Source: an uncultured Pseudomonadota bacterium
GTDB taxonomy: Bacteria > Pseudomonadota > Gammaproteobacteria > Burkholderiales > Burkholderiaceae_C
Reading direction: 5' to 3'
Length of the DNA: 64,000 nucleotides
NCBI GenBank assembly: GCA_945952465.1
Contig: CAMFIB010000008.1
Span: forward strand, 16,839 to 80,838
In this document: in pieces, positions 18,557-31,775 of the stretch
Layout of the letters: each line of letters starts with the position of its first letter
How positions within the stretch are numbered: position 1 is the first letter of the stretch
Notes under the pieces: generated by a model
The model's database searches: none
What the model saw: the letters and a program-made list of their open reading frames with translations, nothing else
Told to the model about the DNA's origin: nothing
Program-made: the position numbers and the translations under genes

Positions 18557-19729
18557 TTACTTCTTGTTGGCGCCGAGCTGGCCGCGCACTTCGCCGGTGG
18601 TGTTGGCGGCGCTGTGGGCGTTCAGGTACAGGCCGTCCGTCATCAGCAGCGCGGCATCGCTTTCCGACAGCGTGGTGTTGGCGGGTGTGCGGTAGACCTG
18701 CAGCGTGGGCTGGGTGGTGTCACGCGTGAATTCGGTGATGACGTCGCCGTTCGTGCCCTTGTTGCCCCGGTGGATGTGGGCCATGGTGGGGGTGAAGCCG
18801 GTGAGCGTCATCTGGCCGAAGGCACTGAAAGGCTTGCTGGAATCCGGGTCGAAGGCGTAGAAGCCGATGCCGGTGGACGCGGTGACGACCGGCGGGTTTT
18901 CCTCGGCGCCGGTCATGGAGGCAATGCGCGCCTGATAGCCGATCTGGCCGCGGATCTCGCCGTCCGGGAAAGCGGCGCTGTGCACGTTGAAGTACTGGCG
19001 CTTGGCGCGGAAATCGGCCAATTGGGCGTCGGTCAGCACCTGGCTGCCGGTGTACTGGCCGGCGCCGGCCGCGGCCATGTCGATCAGCACGTCGCCCTTG
19101 GTGCCGATGGCGCCCGTGTGCAGATGCGCCATGGTCGGCGTGAGGCCGGCGTAGGTGATGCTCACGTCGGCGCGCTTGCTGTCGGGGTCGACCGCGATCA
19201 CGCCCAGCCCGGTGGCTGTCGATTTGTTCTGCACCAGTTCCTGCAGACCGGACAGGCGGGCCAGCTGCACCTCGCGGTTGATCTGGCCCCGCAGCTCGCC
19301 GTTCGGGAAGGCGGCGGAATGCACGTTGAGGTAGAGGCCGCCAGCCTTGAAGGCGTCGATCTGGGCGCGCGTCAGCACGGTGTTGTCGGGCACGCGGTAC
19401 TGGTTGGTCTGGCCGCTGATCGGTGTCAGGTTGACGATGACGTCGCCGTTGGTGCCGGCCGTGCCAGCGTGGATGTGCGCCATCGTCGCCGTCACGCCGC
19501 TGACGGTCAGCACGCCCGACAGGTCACCGCGGTCGGTGTTGAGCGTCAGCACGCCGGTGCCGGTGGCCAGTGAACTCACCTCTTCCACCTCCTGCGTCGG
19601 GCTGAGCTTGGTTTCACGAACGGTGAAGTTGTCGTCGTCGCCACCGCCGCAAGCGGCGACAAGCGACGCAACCGTGACGGAAAGCGCCAGCGCTGGCAGC
19701 CAGCGTGACAGTGTGAAGCGGGCATTCAT
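18557..19729 (-). CDS. CHRD-domain lipoprotein with three repeats
   Basis: A 390-residue exported protein. Its signal peptide ends in a lipobox (LVAACGGG, lipidated Cys27), and three CHRD domains of roughly 115 residues follow. Each has the same marks: MAHIHAG or MAHLHTG or MAHIHRG, then GDVxxxxT, then YLNVHSAAFPNGELRGQI or close variants. CHRD is named after chordin, and in bacteria the role of these surface or periplasmic proteins is unknown. The start at 19729 has a GGAG site just upstream. It stands alone with its own terminator. Confidence 0.88.
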   Translation of the reverse strand: MNARFTLSRWLPALALSVTVASLVAACGGGDDDNFTVRETKLSPTQEVEEVSSLATGTGVLTLNTDRGDLSGVLTVSGVTATMAHIHAGTAGTNGDVIVNLTPISGQTNQYRVPDNTVLTRAQIDAFKAGGLYLNVHSAAFPNGELRGQINREVQLARLSGLQELVQNKSTATGLGVIAVDPDSKRADVSITYAGLTPTMAHLHTGAIGTKGDVLIDMAAAGAGQYTGSQVLTDAQLADFRAKRQYFNVHSAAFPDGEIRGQIGYQARIASMTGAEENPPVVTASTGIGFYAFDPDSSKPFSAFGQMTLTGFTPTMAHIHRGNKGTNGDVITEFTRDTTQPTLQVYRTPANTTLSESDAALLMTDGLYLNAHSAANTTGEVRGQLGANKK

Positions 19730-19890
19730 GGGGAGTCTCCTTGGGGTGTGTGCGGTTTTGCCGGGGTGCAGCCCGAGCATAGGAACGCACTACCCACCAT
19801 TGAGACGGCGCGACTCCCCTGTCGGCGCCGGTGCACACGCCGAACCGGCGATGGTTCGGGCCTACAAGGGTTTACACCGCCAGAAATGGC

Positions 19891-19913
19891 AACGGCCCCA
19901 TCGAGGGGCCGTT
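19891..19913 (-). terminator. Possible terminator hairpin
   Basis: Perfect stem AACGGCCCC / GGGGCCGTT with a 5-nt loop, just downstream of the SlyB-like remnant on the minus strand. The following T tract is weak (GCCATTTC), so activity is uncertain. Confidence 0.5.
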
Positions 19914-19931
19914 CTCATGACAGGCTGCGGC

Positions 19932-20124
19932 TCAGAACTTGCCGAGCTGATCGCCCTGGATGCGCACGATCTGGCCGGCCTGCCCGTGCGGTTGCGGCTC
20001 CTGCGCGAAGGTGCGCACGGCACCCTCCTTGGTCTTGACGGTGGTGACCCAGACCTTTTTGCTGGCGACCTTCTTCTGCGCCTCATTGCCCACGTAGCGG
20101 CCGGTGCCGCCCCCGCTGCCAAGC
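19932..20124 (-). pseudogene. Remnant of a SlyB/glycine-zipper protein (C-terminal part only)
   Basis: The minus-strand frame ending at 19932 reads GRYVGNEAQKKVASKKVWVT and continues to VKTKEGAVRTFAQEPQP and GQIVRIQGDQLGKF. This lines up with the C-terminal part of the neighbouring intact gene (GGGYAGNAVQRNM, RVRMEDGSYRTVEQATAP, ARVTVDGNTLRG). No signal peptide, glycine zipper or good start codon precedes it. The frame instead runs into the terminator of the upstream gene. It is best read as the 3' end of a tandem relative that has lost its 5' half. Confidence 0.5.
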
Positions 20125-20137
20125 GCCGTCAAGCCAA

Positions 20138-20172
20138 TGAAAAAGCCGCCCGGCCTACAGCGCGGGCGGCTT
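20138..20172 (-). terminator. Rho-independent terminator after the glycine-zipper gene
   Basis: Stem AAGCCGCCCG / CGGGCGGCTT (20143-20152 and 20163-20172) with a plus-strand A run at its left edge (T tract on the minus strand). It lies 26 bp beyond the stop of the gene ending at 20198. Confidence 0.8.
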
Positions 20173-20197
20173 CGCAGCCGAGGCCGGAGCGACGGCC

Positions 20198-21004
20198 TCA
20201 GTAGGCCGAGCCAGAGCCGACGTAGCCGCTGTTGGGCGCGGGCGCCGGGCCATACACCGCGTTGTCGGCACCGCGCAGCGTGTTGCCATCCACCGTGACG
20301 CGAGCGCCGATGGCCGGGGCCGTGGCCTGCTCGACGGTGCGGTAGCTGCCGTCTTCCATCCGCACGCGAACCTGATAGGTGGTGGTCTTGTTCATGTTGC
20401 GCTGCACCGCGTTGCCGGCATAGCCGCCGCCCACCGCACCCAGCACCGTGGCCGCCGTCCGGCCGCTGCCGTGGCCGATCTGGTTGCCAACAATGGCGCC
20501 CAGCACCCCGCCGGCGACCGCGCCGACGCCGTTGCCCTGGCCGGCGTGTTGCACCGGGGTGACCGACTCGATCGAACCGCAGTTCACGCAAATCTGGCGC
20601 GTCGGCTGAGCGACCGGGTAGTTGCCCGGCGTCTGGCCCACATTGCCGGTGGGGTAGGCGCTGGGCGCATCGTGGCGCACAGGCGGTGCACGGTGCACGA
20701 CCTTGGGAGCCGGCTTGGGGGCGGGCTTGGGCGCCGGCTCGTCAATGATGGGCGCGGCGGCGGCCTGCGGCTTGGCGGTGTCGGCAGGGGCCGGCGTGGC
20801 GGCGGGCGCCACAACGGCGGCGGCCGGCGCCATGGCCACGGCCTCAGCCGGCGTGGTGGCTGGCTTCATCTGCGTGTAGGCCAGCGTGCCACCCAGGGCC
20901 AGCACGGCGGCGCCGAGCGCACCCACGGCGATCCACAGGGGTTTCTTGTTGTCGCTGGCGGCGCCGGGTTGGGCATTGCCGTTGGGAGAGTAGGGGGTGT
21001 CCAT
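20198..21004 (-). CDS. Glycine-zipper 2TM-domain protein
   Basis: A 268-residue protein with one N-terminal membrane helix (WIAVGALGAAVLALGGTLAY) and a long linker rich in Ala and Pro. It has a Cys pair (ICVNCGSIESVTPV), then a glycine zipper (GAVAGGVLGAIVGNQIGHG and TAATVLGAVGGGYAGNAVQ) and a C-terminal beta part (VRMEDGSYRTVEQ). The layout matches RcsF/SlyB-like glycine-zipper 2TM proteins of the envelope, here anchored by a helix rather than a lipid. The function is not known. A broken relative lies directly downstream. Confidence 0.8.
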   Translation of the reverse strand: MDTPYSPNGNAQPGAASDNKKPLWIAVGALGAAVLALGGTLAYTQMKPATTPAEAVAMAPAAAVVAPAATPAPADTAKPQAAAAPIIDEPAPKPAPKPAPKVVHRAPPVRHDAPSAYPTGNVGQTPGNYPVAQPTRQICVNCGSIESVTPVQHAGQGNGVGAVAGGVLGAIVGNQIGHGSGRTAATVLGAVGGGYAGNAVQRNMNKTTTYQVRVRMEDGSYRTVEQATAPAIGARVTVDGNTLRGADNAVYGPAPAPNSGYVGSGSAY

Positions 21005-21139
21005 AAGGGTCCTCGCGTTTTGTTGGTTCGGATGCCGCTATTTAACGCCGTTCGGCCGTCTGGCGCTTACCGGCCGGGTTTCGCTGCGGCGAAGCTTTGT
21101 AACCTGCCGTATCGTCCGGAAACGCCTGGAAGCAGGTTA

Positions 21140-22072
21140 TCAGGGTGTGACGGCCTCGACCACCGCGCGTTTGGCGTCGTCCAGATCGTTGATGTGGCGC
21201 ACCTCTTCCAGCGCGCGGGCGCAACCGGCCGAGAACAGCAGGATGGCGGCCGAGAAATAAATCCACATCAGCAGCACGATGAGCGAGCCGGCGGCCCCAT
21301 AGGCCGACACCACCGCCGCGGAAGACAGGTAGGCGGCCAGCACATGGCGGCCCACCGTGAACAGCGTGGCACCCACGCAGGCGCCGAACAGCATGTGCCG
21401 CAGCGGCGGCTTGGGACCGGAGCTGAGCCGCATCAGGCCGACGAACAGGCCCGCGCAAATGGCATACGCAATGACCTCGTTGAGCACCACCAGCAACTGC
21501 TCCAGCGCCACCCACTGGCCGGCCCAGCCGGCGAACAGGTTCAGCAGCGTGGTGATGGTGAGCGACACCAGCAGCAGAAAACCGAAGGCCAGGATGTAGG
21601 CCACGCCGCGCAGCCGCAGCGAGGCGGTGTACCACCACTGGCGCTCCGACGGCGCGCCGCGGTCGTGCCACCACAGCCGCTCCATGGCCGACTGCAGCTC
21701 GCCGAACACGCCGGTGGCCCCGAAGATCAGGATGGCAAAGCCCAGCAGCGACGCCAGCAGGCCTTCGGCGGGCTCCTTGGCGCTGTCGAGCGCGCCGCGC
21801 AGCACCGCCGCACCCTGGTCACCCACCACGGTGCCGATCTGCGCGATCAGCCCCTGCTCGAGCGTCGAGCGGTCCACCCACCAGCCGAGCAGCGCAACCA
21901 GCAACACCAGCAGCGGCGCCAGACTGAGGATGCCGTAGAACGACATCGCCGCCGCCATGCGCGTGCCTTCGGCGTCGCTCCAGAGCTGGTAGGCGCGCAC
22001 GATGGGATGCCAGGGGCGCCGCGTGTCGGCGGCGACCCGCTGGAAGCGGTCGGCGGTCTGGCGGAAGATCAT
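21140..22072 (-). CDS. YihY/virulence factor BrkB family membrane protein
   Basis: A 310-residue inner-membrane protein with about six helices. Family marks are AAMSFYGILSLAPLLVLLVAL, GFAILIFGATGVFGELQSAM and LIVLLMWIYFSAAILLFSAG. Older annotations as RNase BN are wrong for this family, and its real role is unsettled. The ATG at 22072 (MIFRQTADRF) was preferred over an in-frame start 36 bp upstream. It is preceded on the same strand by metH, about 110 bp away. Confidence 0.88.
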   Translation of the reverse strand: MIFRQTADRFQRVAADTRRPWHPIVRAYQLWSDAEGTRMAAAMSFYGILSLAPLLVLLVALLGWWVDRSTLEQGLIAQIGTVVGDQGAAVLRGALDSAKEPAEGLLASLLGFAILIFGATGVFGELQSAMERLWWHDRGAPSERQWWYTASLRLRGVAYILAFGFLLLVSLTITTLLNLFAGWAGQWVALEQLLVVLNEVIAYAICAGLFVGLMRLSSGPKPPLRHMLFGACVGATLFTVGRHVLAAYLSSAAVVSAYGAAGSLIVLLMWIYFSAAILLFSAGCARALEEVRHINDLDDAKRAVVEAVTP

Positions 22073-22184
22073 GCCGCCAGCGTATCGAGGGCGGCGCGAG
22101 AGCGCCATCGGAAGCCGGCGAAAGTGCCTGTAGGCGTGGTCCGATCACGCCCGCGAAAGCACGGCCGCCGGGCCGCCCAGAGGG

Positions 22185-24932
<2,748 letters not shown>

Positions 24933-24933
24933 G

Positions 24934-24959
24934 GCTCACCTTGTGCGGGACAGGTGAGC
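24934..24959 (-). promoter_or_regulatory. Hairpin covering the metH ribosome-binding site
   Basis: The arms GCTCACCT (24934-24941) and AGGTGAGC (24952-24959) form an 8-bp perfect stem with a 10-nt loop. On the minus-strand mRNA the 3' arm holds the purine-rich AGGTGA just before the ATG at 24932. The stem would therefore hide the ribosome-binding site. Whether it is regulatory is inference. Confidence 0.45.
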
Positions 24960-25075
24960 GTCGTTGGCAAAGCGAGACAACCCAAGCCTGACGGCGCCGG
25001 CCCGGCTCCGCTGCAACGCTCCTTGGGTCACAATCGATTTTAGTCCAACCTGCGCTCCGGCCACCCTTTCAGTCC

Positions 25076-25675
25076 ATGCTCCAGTCGCTGTTCCAACGCA
25101 AGCTCGGCGGCCGCCTGCTCGGTGCGTCGCGGCAAGACCGGCTGGAGGCCATGGAAGGCTCGGAGAGCGCGGCGCTGGCCGCCGAGCTGCTACGCGCGCC
25201 CACCGCGCTGATGCAGCTCGACGAAGCCGAGGCGCGCACGGTGGTCAGCTACATGCTGCCCATGCGCATCCCGGCGGGCAATACTTTCATCAAGCAGGGC
25301 GACCGCGACAGCACCGACTACATGGTGCTGGTGCTCGACGGCGAGATCACGGTGGAGACCATCGTCGTCAGCCGCACCGAGCCGGTGGTGCTGCATGTGC
25401 TGGGCGAAGGCGCGCTCATTGGCGAGCTGGGCCTGCTCGACGGCGAGCCGCGCTCGGCCTCCTGCACCGCCACCGTGCCGGTGAGCTGCGCCATCCTGAC
25501 GCGCCGCGCACTCGAAGACCTGATGCGCGACGACCCCCGCACCGCCGCCAAGCTGATGATGGCCATTTCGGCCCGGCTCGCGCAGCGCATCCGCGAAACC
25601 AGCGAGAAGCTCAACCGTTTCGCGATGCTGACCAAGGCCATGCAGCAGGAAATCGACCGGCTGCTGCCCACTTGA
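25076..25675 (+). CDS. Cyclic nucleotide-binding domain protein (no DNA-binding domain)
   Basis: A 199-residue protein that is essentially one cNMP-binding beta-roll. It has IPAGNTFIKQGDRDSTDYMVLV, DGEITVETIVV and the phosphate-binding cassette region GEGALIGELGLLDGEPRSASC, followed by a C-terminal helix bundle. No helix-turn-helix is present, so it is not a Crp/Fnr transcription factor despite the shared fold. Proteins of this type may regulate a partner protein. It is divergent from metH with 143 bp between the starts. Confidence 0.8.
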   Translation: MLQSLFQRKLGGRLLGASRQDRLEAMEGSESAALAAELLRAPTALMQLDEAEARTVVSYMLPMRIPAGNTFIKQGDRDSTDYMVLVLDGEITVETIVVSRTEPVVLHVLGEGALIGELGLLDGEPRSASCTATVPVSCAILTRRALEDLMRDDPRTAAKLMMAISARLAQRIRETSEKLNRFAMLTKAMQQEIDRLLPT

Positions 25676-25696
25676 GCGCCGTGGCGCCGCCCCCGC

Positions 25697-26374
25697 TCAG
25701 GGTTTGGCGAATTCCTGGTTGAAGCCGAGCGTGACGATGCGCGCGCCGGTTGCCGACGAGCGCGCCACGCTGAGGTCCAGCCCCAGGTCGTCGTTCACCA
25801 TCCAGCGCGCGCCGACGCGCGAGATGCCGTCCTGCAGCCGCAGGATGCGTTCGGCCATCAGCGTGAAGCGGTCGTTCGGCGACCATTCGGCGCCAACGCC
25901 CACCCGCTTCGTCGAGGGCACGCCGCCGCCCCAGTCGCCGCCCACGTTGGCATGCACCTGCAGGCGCTCGCTGGGAAACAGCGTGAGGGGCACGATCATC
26001 GAATGGATGGGCTTGCCGCCGGGCCTCAGGTCGAACGCCACCGAATAGGCCAGCCCGGCCGACAACCGAGACACCAGCGGGTCCACCACCCACTTGACGG
26101 ACGGCCCGGCCGTGCGGACCACGCCCGTCTGGTCGTGCCGGTGGTCCAGGTTGAGGCCCAGCTCGAAGGCGCCGACCCGGCAGGCCGGCCCGATGTGCGG
26201 GCTGTCGCCGCCGGTGTTGCGCGCGGCGTGGATCTTCCAGACCTCGACCTGACAGCGCCCCTCGTTCACGATGGCCGCGTCGTCCACCTCGAAGTGGCCG
26301 CCGGCGGCCAGGGTCCACGGCGCGGGCAGGGCACAGGCCAGCGCCAGCAGCGCCGCGCGCGCGGGCCGGAACAC
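25697..26374 (-). CDS. Exported protein, probable outer-membrane beta-barrel
   Basis: A 225-residue protein with a signal peptide (FRPARAALLALACALPAPWTLA) and a mature part of alternating strands such as RLSAGLAYSVAFDLRPGG and RVGARWMVNDDLGLDLSVAR. It ends IVTLGFNQEFAKP. The pattern suggests a small outer-membrane barrel, but I do not recognise a family. The GTG at 26374, 2 bp behind the pit stop, was chosen as the start because it puts the signal peptide first. It is probably co-translated with pit. Confidence 0.65.
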   Translation of the reverse strand: MFRPARAALLALACALPAPWTLAAGGHFEVDDAAIVNEGRCQVEVWKIHAARNTGGDSPHIGPACRVGAFELGLNLDHRHDQTGVVRTAGPSVKWVVDPLVSRLSAGLAYSVAFDLRPGGKPIHSMIVPLTLFPSERLQVHANVGGDWGGGVPSTKRVGVGAEWSPNDRFTLMAERILRLQDGISRVGARWMVNDDLGLDLSVARSSATGARIVTLGFNQEFAKP

Positions 26375-26376
26375 GC

Positions 26377-27990
26377 TCAGAACAGCTGCGAGAACAGCCA
26401 GAACAGACCGCCGGACAGCGCCATGGCGGCCGGCAGCGTCAGCACCCAGGCCATCGCCAGGCTGCGCACGGTGGACCATTGCAGGCCCGAGCCGTTGGCC
26501 GCCATGGTGCCGGCCACGCCGGACGACAGCACGTGCGTGGTCGACACCGGCAGGCCGAAGATGTCGGCCGCGCCGATGGTGCCCATGGCCACCAGCTCGG
26601 CCGAGGCGCCCTGGCCGTAGGTGAGGTGGGTCTTGCCGATCTTCTCGCCCACCGTCACGACGATGCGCTTCCAGCCGACCATGGTGCCCAGGCCCAGCGC
26701 GATCGCCACCGCCACCTTCACCCACAGCGGAATGAACTTGGTCGCGTCGTCCATCAGCGCCTTGAACGCCACCAGGTTCTTCTTCGCGTCTGCGGTGAGC
26801 TTGAGGTTGCCGTCTTTCAGCACGTAGCGGGTGGTTTCGGAGGCGAGGTACATGTCGTTGCGGACGTTGGACACTGCCTCGTTCGGCACCTTGTCGAGCG
26901 TGCCGTACTGGCGCACCTGCTGGCCGATGTCGCCGGTCACGGCGGCCAGGGCCGGCAGCAGTTCGGGCTTCACCTCGCGGGTGCGCAGATAGTCCGACAG
27001 CGCCAGGCGCGGCTCGGCCGGGCGGGCGCCGGGGGCGGTTTCAACGATGGACTGCTGCGTGACCTGTGCCAGCGCGGCGAACTGCACCTGCTGCTCCATC
27101 GGCATGGCGCGGTTCAGCGCGTAGGCCAGCGGCACGGTGCCGACCAGGATCAGCATGATGAGGCCCATGCCCTTCTGCCCGTCGTTGGAGCCGTGCGCGA
27201 ACGACACGCCGGTGCAGGTGAGGATGAGGATGGCGCGGATCCACAGCGGCGGCGGCTGGTCGCCCTTGGGCTCCTCGAACAGCTCCTTGTTCTTGCGCAG
27301 CAGCGCGCGCAGCGCCAGCAGCAGCAGCGCCGCCACGCCGAAGCCGACCATGGGCGACAGCAGCAGCGCGTAGCCCACCTTGGTGGCCTGCGCCCAATCG
27401 ACGCCGCTGGTGCCGTCGCGGCCGTGCATCAGCGCATTGGCCACGCCGACGCCGATGATGGAGCCGATCAGCGTGTGCGAAGAAGACGCCGGCAGACCCA
27501 GCCACCAGGTGCCCAGGTTCCAGACGATGGCGGCGATCAGCAGCGCGAACACCATCGCGAAACCGGCGCTGGAGCCGACCTGCAGGATCAGCTCCACCGG
27601 CAGCAGCGAAATGATGCCGAAGGCCACCGCGCCGCTCGACACCATGACGCCGAGGAAGTTGAAGAAGCCCGACCACACCACCGCCACGTTGGCCGGCAGC
27701 GAGTGGGTGTAGATCACGGTGGCCACCGCATTGGCGGTGTCGTGGAAACCGTTGACGAACTCGAAGCCGAGCGCAATCAGCAGCGCCACGCCCAGCAGGA
27801 TGAAGGGCAGCATCGTCGTCGTGCGCAGGCCGCTGCTGTCGACGTCGGCAAACAGGCTGTAGCCGGTGAACGCAATGCCGCCGAGCAGCAGCACGGCGAA
27901 CACCGCCACCGTCAGCGGGCTGGTCTTGCCGTCGAGTTTGGGGCGCGCGGATGCGGGGGTTGTGGCCGCCGGGGCGAGGGTGGACGACAT
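26377..27990 (-). CDS. pit: Inorganic phosphate transporter, Pit family
   Basis: A 537-residue low-affinity metal-phosphate symporter of the PHO4 family in the inner membrane. The duplicated signatures are visible: GFHDTANAVATVIYTHSLP in the N-terminal half (about residue 90) and FAHGSNDGQKGMGLIML in the second. The two hydrophobic halves flank a soluble loop that includes DKVPNEAVSNVRNDMYLASE. Length is close to other long Pit proteins (about 500-535). A pair of inverted-repeat direct repeats lies just upstream. The start is ATG at 27990. Confidence 0.92.
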   Translation of the reverse strand: MSSTLAPAATTPASARPKLDGKTSPLTVAVFAVLLLGGIAFTGYSLFADVDSSGLRTTTMLPFILLGVALLIALGFEFVNGFHDTANAVATVIYTHSLPANVAVVWSGFFNFLGVMVSSGAVAFGIISLLPVELILQVGSSAGFAMVFALLIAAIVWNLGTWWLGLPASSSHTLIGSIIGVGVANALMHGRDGTSGVDWAQATKVGYALLLSPMVGFGVAALLLLALRALLRKNKELFEEPKGDQPPPLWIRAILILTCTGVSFAHGSNDGQKGMGLIMLILVGTVPLAYALNRAMPMEQQVQFAALAQVTQQSIVETAPGARPAEPRLALSDYLRTREVKPELLPALAAVTGDIGQQVRQYGTLDKVPNEAVSNVRNDMYLASETTRYVLKDGNLKLTADAKKNLVAFKALMDDATKFIPLWVKVAVAIALGLGTMVGWKRIVVTVGEKIGKTHLTYGQGASAELVAMGTIGAADIFGLPVSTTHVLSSGVAGTMAANGSGLQWSTVRSLAMAWVLTLPAAMALSGGLFWLFSQLF

Positions 27991-28033
27991 GGGGATGGGT
28001 GTGGGGTGGAAAGGAACCGCATCGTCCCCGGCG

Positions 28034-28085
28034 CCCGTGACAGGCGCGTGTCACCCAGCCCGCCGCCCGTGACGGACGTGTGTCA
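28034..28085. promoter_or_regulatory. Pair of direct repeats upstream of pit
   Basis: Two 20-bp units, CCCGTGACAGGCGCGTGTCA (28034-28053) and CCCGTGACGGACGTGTGTCA (28066-28085), match at 17 of 20 positions. They sit 32 bp apart, about three turns of DNA. Each contains a GTGAC/TGTCA dyad. They lie between the metH homocysteine-module gene and pit and look like an operator pair for pit. They do not fit the PhoB box spacing. Confidence 0.45.
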
Positions 28086-28132
28086 AAACCCCGCTGGCCG
28101 CCGGTGTGGCCCGCCAGCGGGCAGCCGGCCGC

Positions 28133-29179
28133 TCAGGCGGCTTCGCGGTAGAAGCCGGCGCGGTGCAGGCCGCGCGGCGCCAGCGGCGCGACGGTGCGGC
28201 CGATGGCGCCGATGTGGTCGGGCGTGGTGCCGCAGCAGCCGCCGACGATGTTGACCAACCCCTCGGCCGCGAACTCGTGCAGCAGCCGCGAGGTGACCTC
28301 TGGCGTCTCGTCGAAGCCGGTGTCGCTCATCGGGTTGGGCAGGCCGGCGTTGGGGTAGCAGCTCACGTAGGTGTCGGGCGCGACCCGGTTCAGCTCCTGG
28401 ATGTAGGGCCGCATCAGCGCCGCGCCGAGCGCGCAGTTGAGGCCGACGGCCAGCGGCCGCGCGTGGCGCACGCTGTGCCAGAAGGCGGTGACGGTCTGGC
28501 CGCTGAGGATGCGGCCGGAGGCGTCGGTCACGGTGCCGCTGATGATGAGCGGCAACCGCTCGCCGCTGTTGTCGAAGAACTCCTCGATGGCGAACAGCGC
28601 GGCCTTGGCGTTCAGCGTGTCGAAGATGGTCTCGACCAGCAGCACGTCGCTGCCGCCCTCGACCAGCGCCTCGGTCTGTTCGTAATAGGCGGCGCGCAGT
28701 TCCTCGAAGCTGGTGTTGCGGGCGCCGGGGTCGTTCACGTCGGGGCTGATGCTGGCCGTCTTGGGCGTGGGGCCGAGCGCGCCGGCCACGAAGCGCGGTT
28801 TGTCGGGCGTGCTGAACTTGTCGCAGGCGGCGCGCGCCAGCTTGGCCGATTCCAGGTTCATCTCGCGCGCCAGCTCGGCCATGTCGTAGTCGGCCTGCGC
28901 GATGGTGGTGGCGCCGAAGGTGTTGGTCTCGATCAGGTCGGCGCCGGCCGCGAGGTAGCCTTCGTGGATGTCACGGATCACGTCGGGCCGGGTCAGGCTG
29001 AGCAGCTCGTTGTTGCCCTTCACGTCCTTGTGGAAGTCCTTGAAGCGCTCGCCGCGGTACTGGGCCTCGTTCAGCTTGAAGCGCTGGATCATCGTGCCCA
29101 TTGCGCCGTCGAGGATGGCGATGCGTTGCGCGAGGATGGCCGGCAGCGCCTGGCCGCGGGTGTAGACGAGGGGCTTCAT
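28133..29179 (-). CDS. metH: Homocysteine S-methyltransferase module of methionine synthase (split metH)
   Basis: A 348-residue zinc-dependent homocysteine-binding barrel, equal to the N-terminal module of E. coli MetH. It contains [40 protein letters not shown] and [15 protein letters not shown]. The zinc cysteines are in GLNCALGA and [14 protein letters not shown]. It ends right after this module, so it needs the protein at 22185-24932 for cobalamin and folate. The start at 29179 (MKPLVYTRG) matches the normal start. A split MetH is common in Burkholderiales. Here the halves are about 3.2 kb apart. Confidence 0.93.
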   Translation of the reverse strand: MKPLVYTRGQALPAILAQRIAILDGAMGTMIQRFKLNEAQYRGERFKDFHKDVKGNNELLSLTRPDVIRDIHEGYLAAGADLIETNTFGATTIAQADYDMAELAREMNLESAKLARAACDKFSTPDKPRFVAGALGPTPKTASISPDVNDPGARNTSFEELRAAYYEQTEALVEGGSDVLLVETIFDTLNAKAALFAIEEFFDNSGERLPLIISGTVTDASGRILSGQTVTAFWHSVRHARPLAVGLNCALGAALMRPYIQELNRVAPDTYVSCYPNAGLPNPMSDTGFDETPEVTSRLLHEFAAEGLVNIVGGCCGTTPDHIGAIGRTVAPLAPRGLHRAGFYREAA

Positions 29180-29249
29180 GCCGCCATTGTAGGAAGCGGC
29201 TCCGGCATTGGCGGGACAATGGTCGGCGCCGCTGGCGGCTCTTTGGCCC

Positions 29250-29318
29250 TGTTTTTGCAACATTTTCGGCCTCAAGTCAGCGCCAGTGTTCGTTTTCTAG
29301 CTTCTATTTTGATAGCGC
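29250..29318 (+). repeat. Copy B of the dispersed repeat, in front of recQ
   Basis: TTTTCGGCCTCAA precedes the core GTCAGCGCC (29276-29284), and the tail is TAGCTTCTATTTTGATAGC. It ends 8 bp before the recQ GTG and so occupies the place of its promoter and leader. Confidence 0.65.
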
Positions 29319-29325
29319 ATCTGCC

Positions 29326-31209
<1,884 letters not shown>

Positions 31210-31236
31210 AACGCCGCAGCGAAGGGCCGTTCCCGA

Positions 31237-31292
31237 GCAAGGCAGCCCCCTCGGGGGGCAGCGACCCGCGCAGCGGCGGAGCGTGGGGGCCT
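31237..31292. repeat. GC-rich intergenic element with hairpins
   Basis: AGCAAGGCAGCCCCCTCGGG and the bases to 31292 form a CCCCC-TC-GGGGG hairpin and a second GC-rich stem, ending GGAGCGTGGGGGCC. I recall elements of this look between genes of Comamonadaceae. Only one copy occurs here. It separates recQ from the convergent response regulator. Confidence 0.4.
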
Positions 31293-31680
31293 AAAAGAAC
31301 TGCTCAACCAGCTTGACCGTGGCCTCGGCGCTCAAGGGCTTGGTCATGTAGGCCTTGATGGCCGGGTACTGCTCGGCACGCTGGTGGTCTTCCGACGACG
31401 GCGAGGAGGTGAGCATGACGACAATGGCGGCGGGGTGGCGCACCGTGAGCTTGGCGTACTGCTCGAGAAACTCGAAGCCGTTCATGCCGGGCATGTTGAT
31501 GTCGAGGAAGATCAGATCGACATCCGGCGAGGCTTCCTGCTTCAGATAGTCCAGCGCCTCGAAGCCCGACTCCTTGACAACGACGTCGCTGACCACGCCC
31601 GAGCGTTCGATCATGATCTGGTGGTAGACGTTGTCGGCCTCGTTGTCGTCAATCAGCATGACGCGGTCAATCTTCTTCAA
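31291..31680 (-). CDS. Single-domain response regulator (CheY-like)
   Basis: A 129-residue receiver domain without an output domain. Acidic pocket DDNEAD (residues 11-16), phospho-acceptor Asp60 in LIFLDINMPGMNGFE, the switch Thr in VVMLTSS and the Lys in AYMTKPLS are all present. The start is TTG at 31680, preceded by a good GAGGAG site. Upstream in-frame ATG codons lack one. It follows the sensor kinase gene on the same strand (95 bp gap), so the kinase is its probable partner, as in Rcp1-type phytochrome pairs. Confidence 0.9.
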   Translation of the reverse strand: MKKIDRVMLIDDNEADNVYHQIMIERSGVVSDVVVKESGFEALDYLKQEASPDVDLIFLDINMPGMNGFEFLEQYAKLTVRHPAAIVVMLTSSPSSEDHQRAEQYPAIKAYMTKPLSAEATVKLVEQFF

Positions 31681-31775
31681 GCGGTTTCTCCTCGGCGCTC
31701 GTTCGGGGTGCAAAGCGGATTTTCTTCTTTTTTGCGGTCAGCCGCGCGTCAGTGTTTCCCGCCGCGCGCCGGAGC

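Noticed and set aside
24933..25075. Possible cobalamin riboswitch before metH
   Set aside because: The gap is only 143 bp and no B12-box or typical folded core was found. Only the small hairpin at the start is seen.
28081..28086. TTGACA on the minus strand before pit as a -35 element
   Set aside because: No -10 element is found at 16-18 bp from it.
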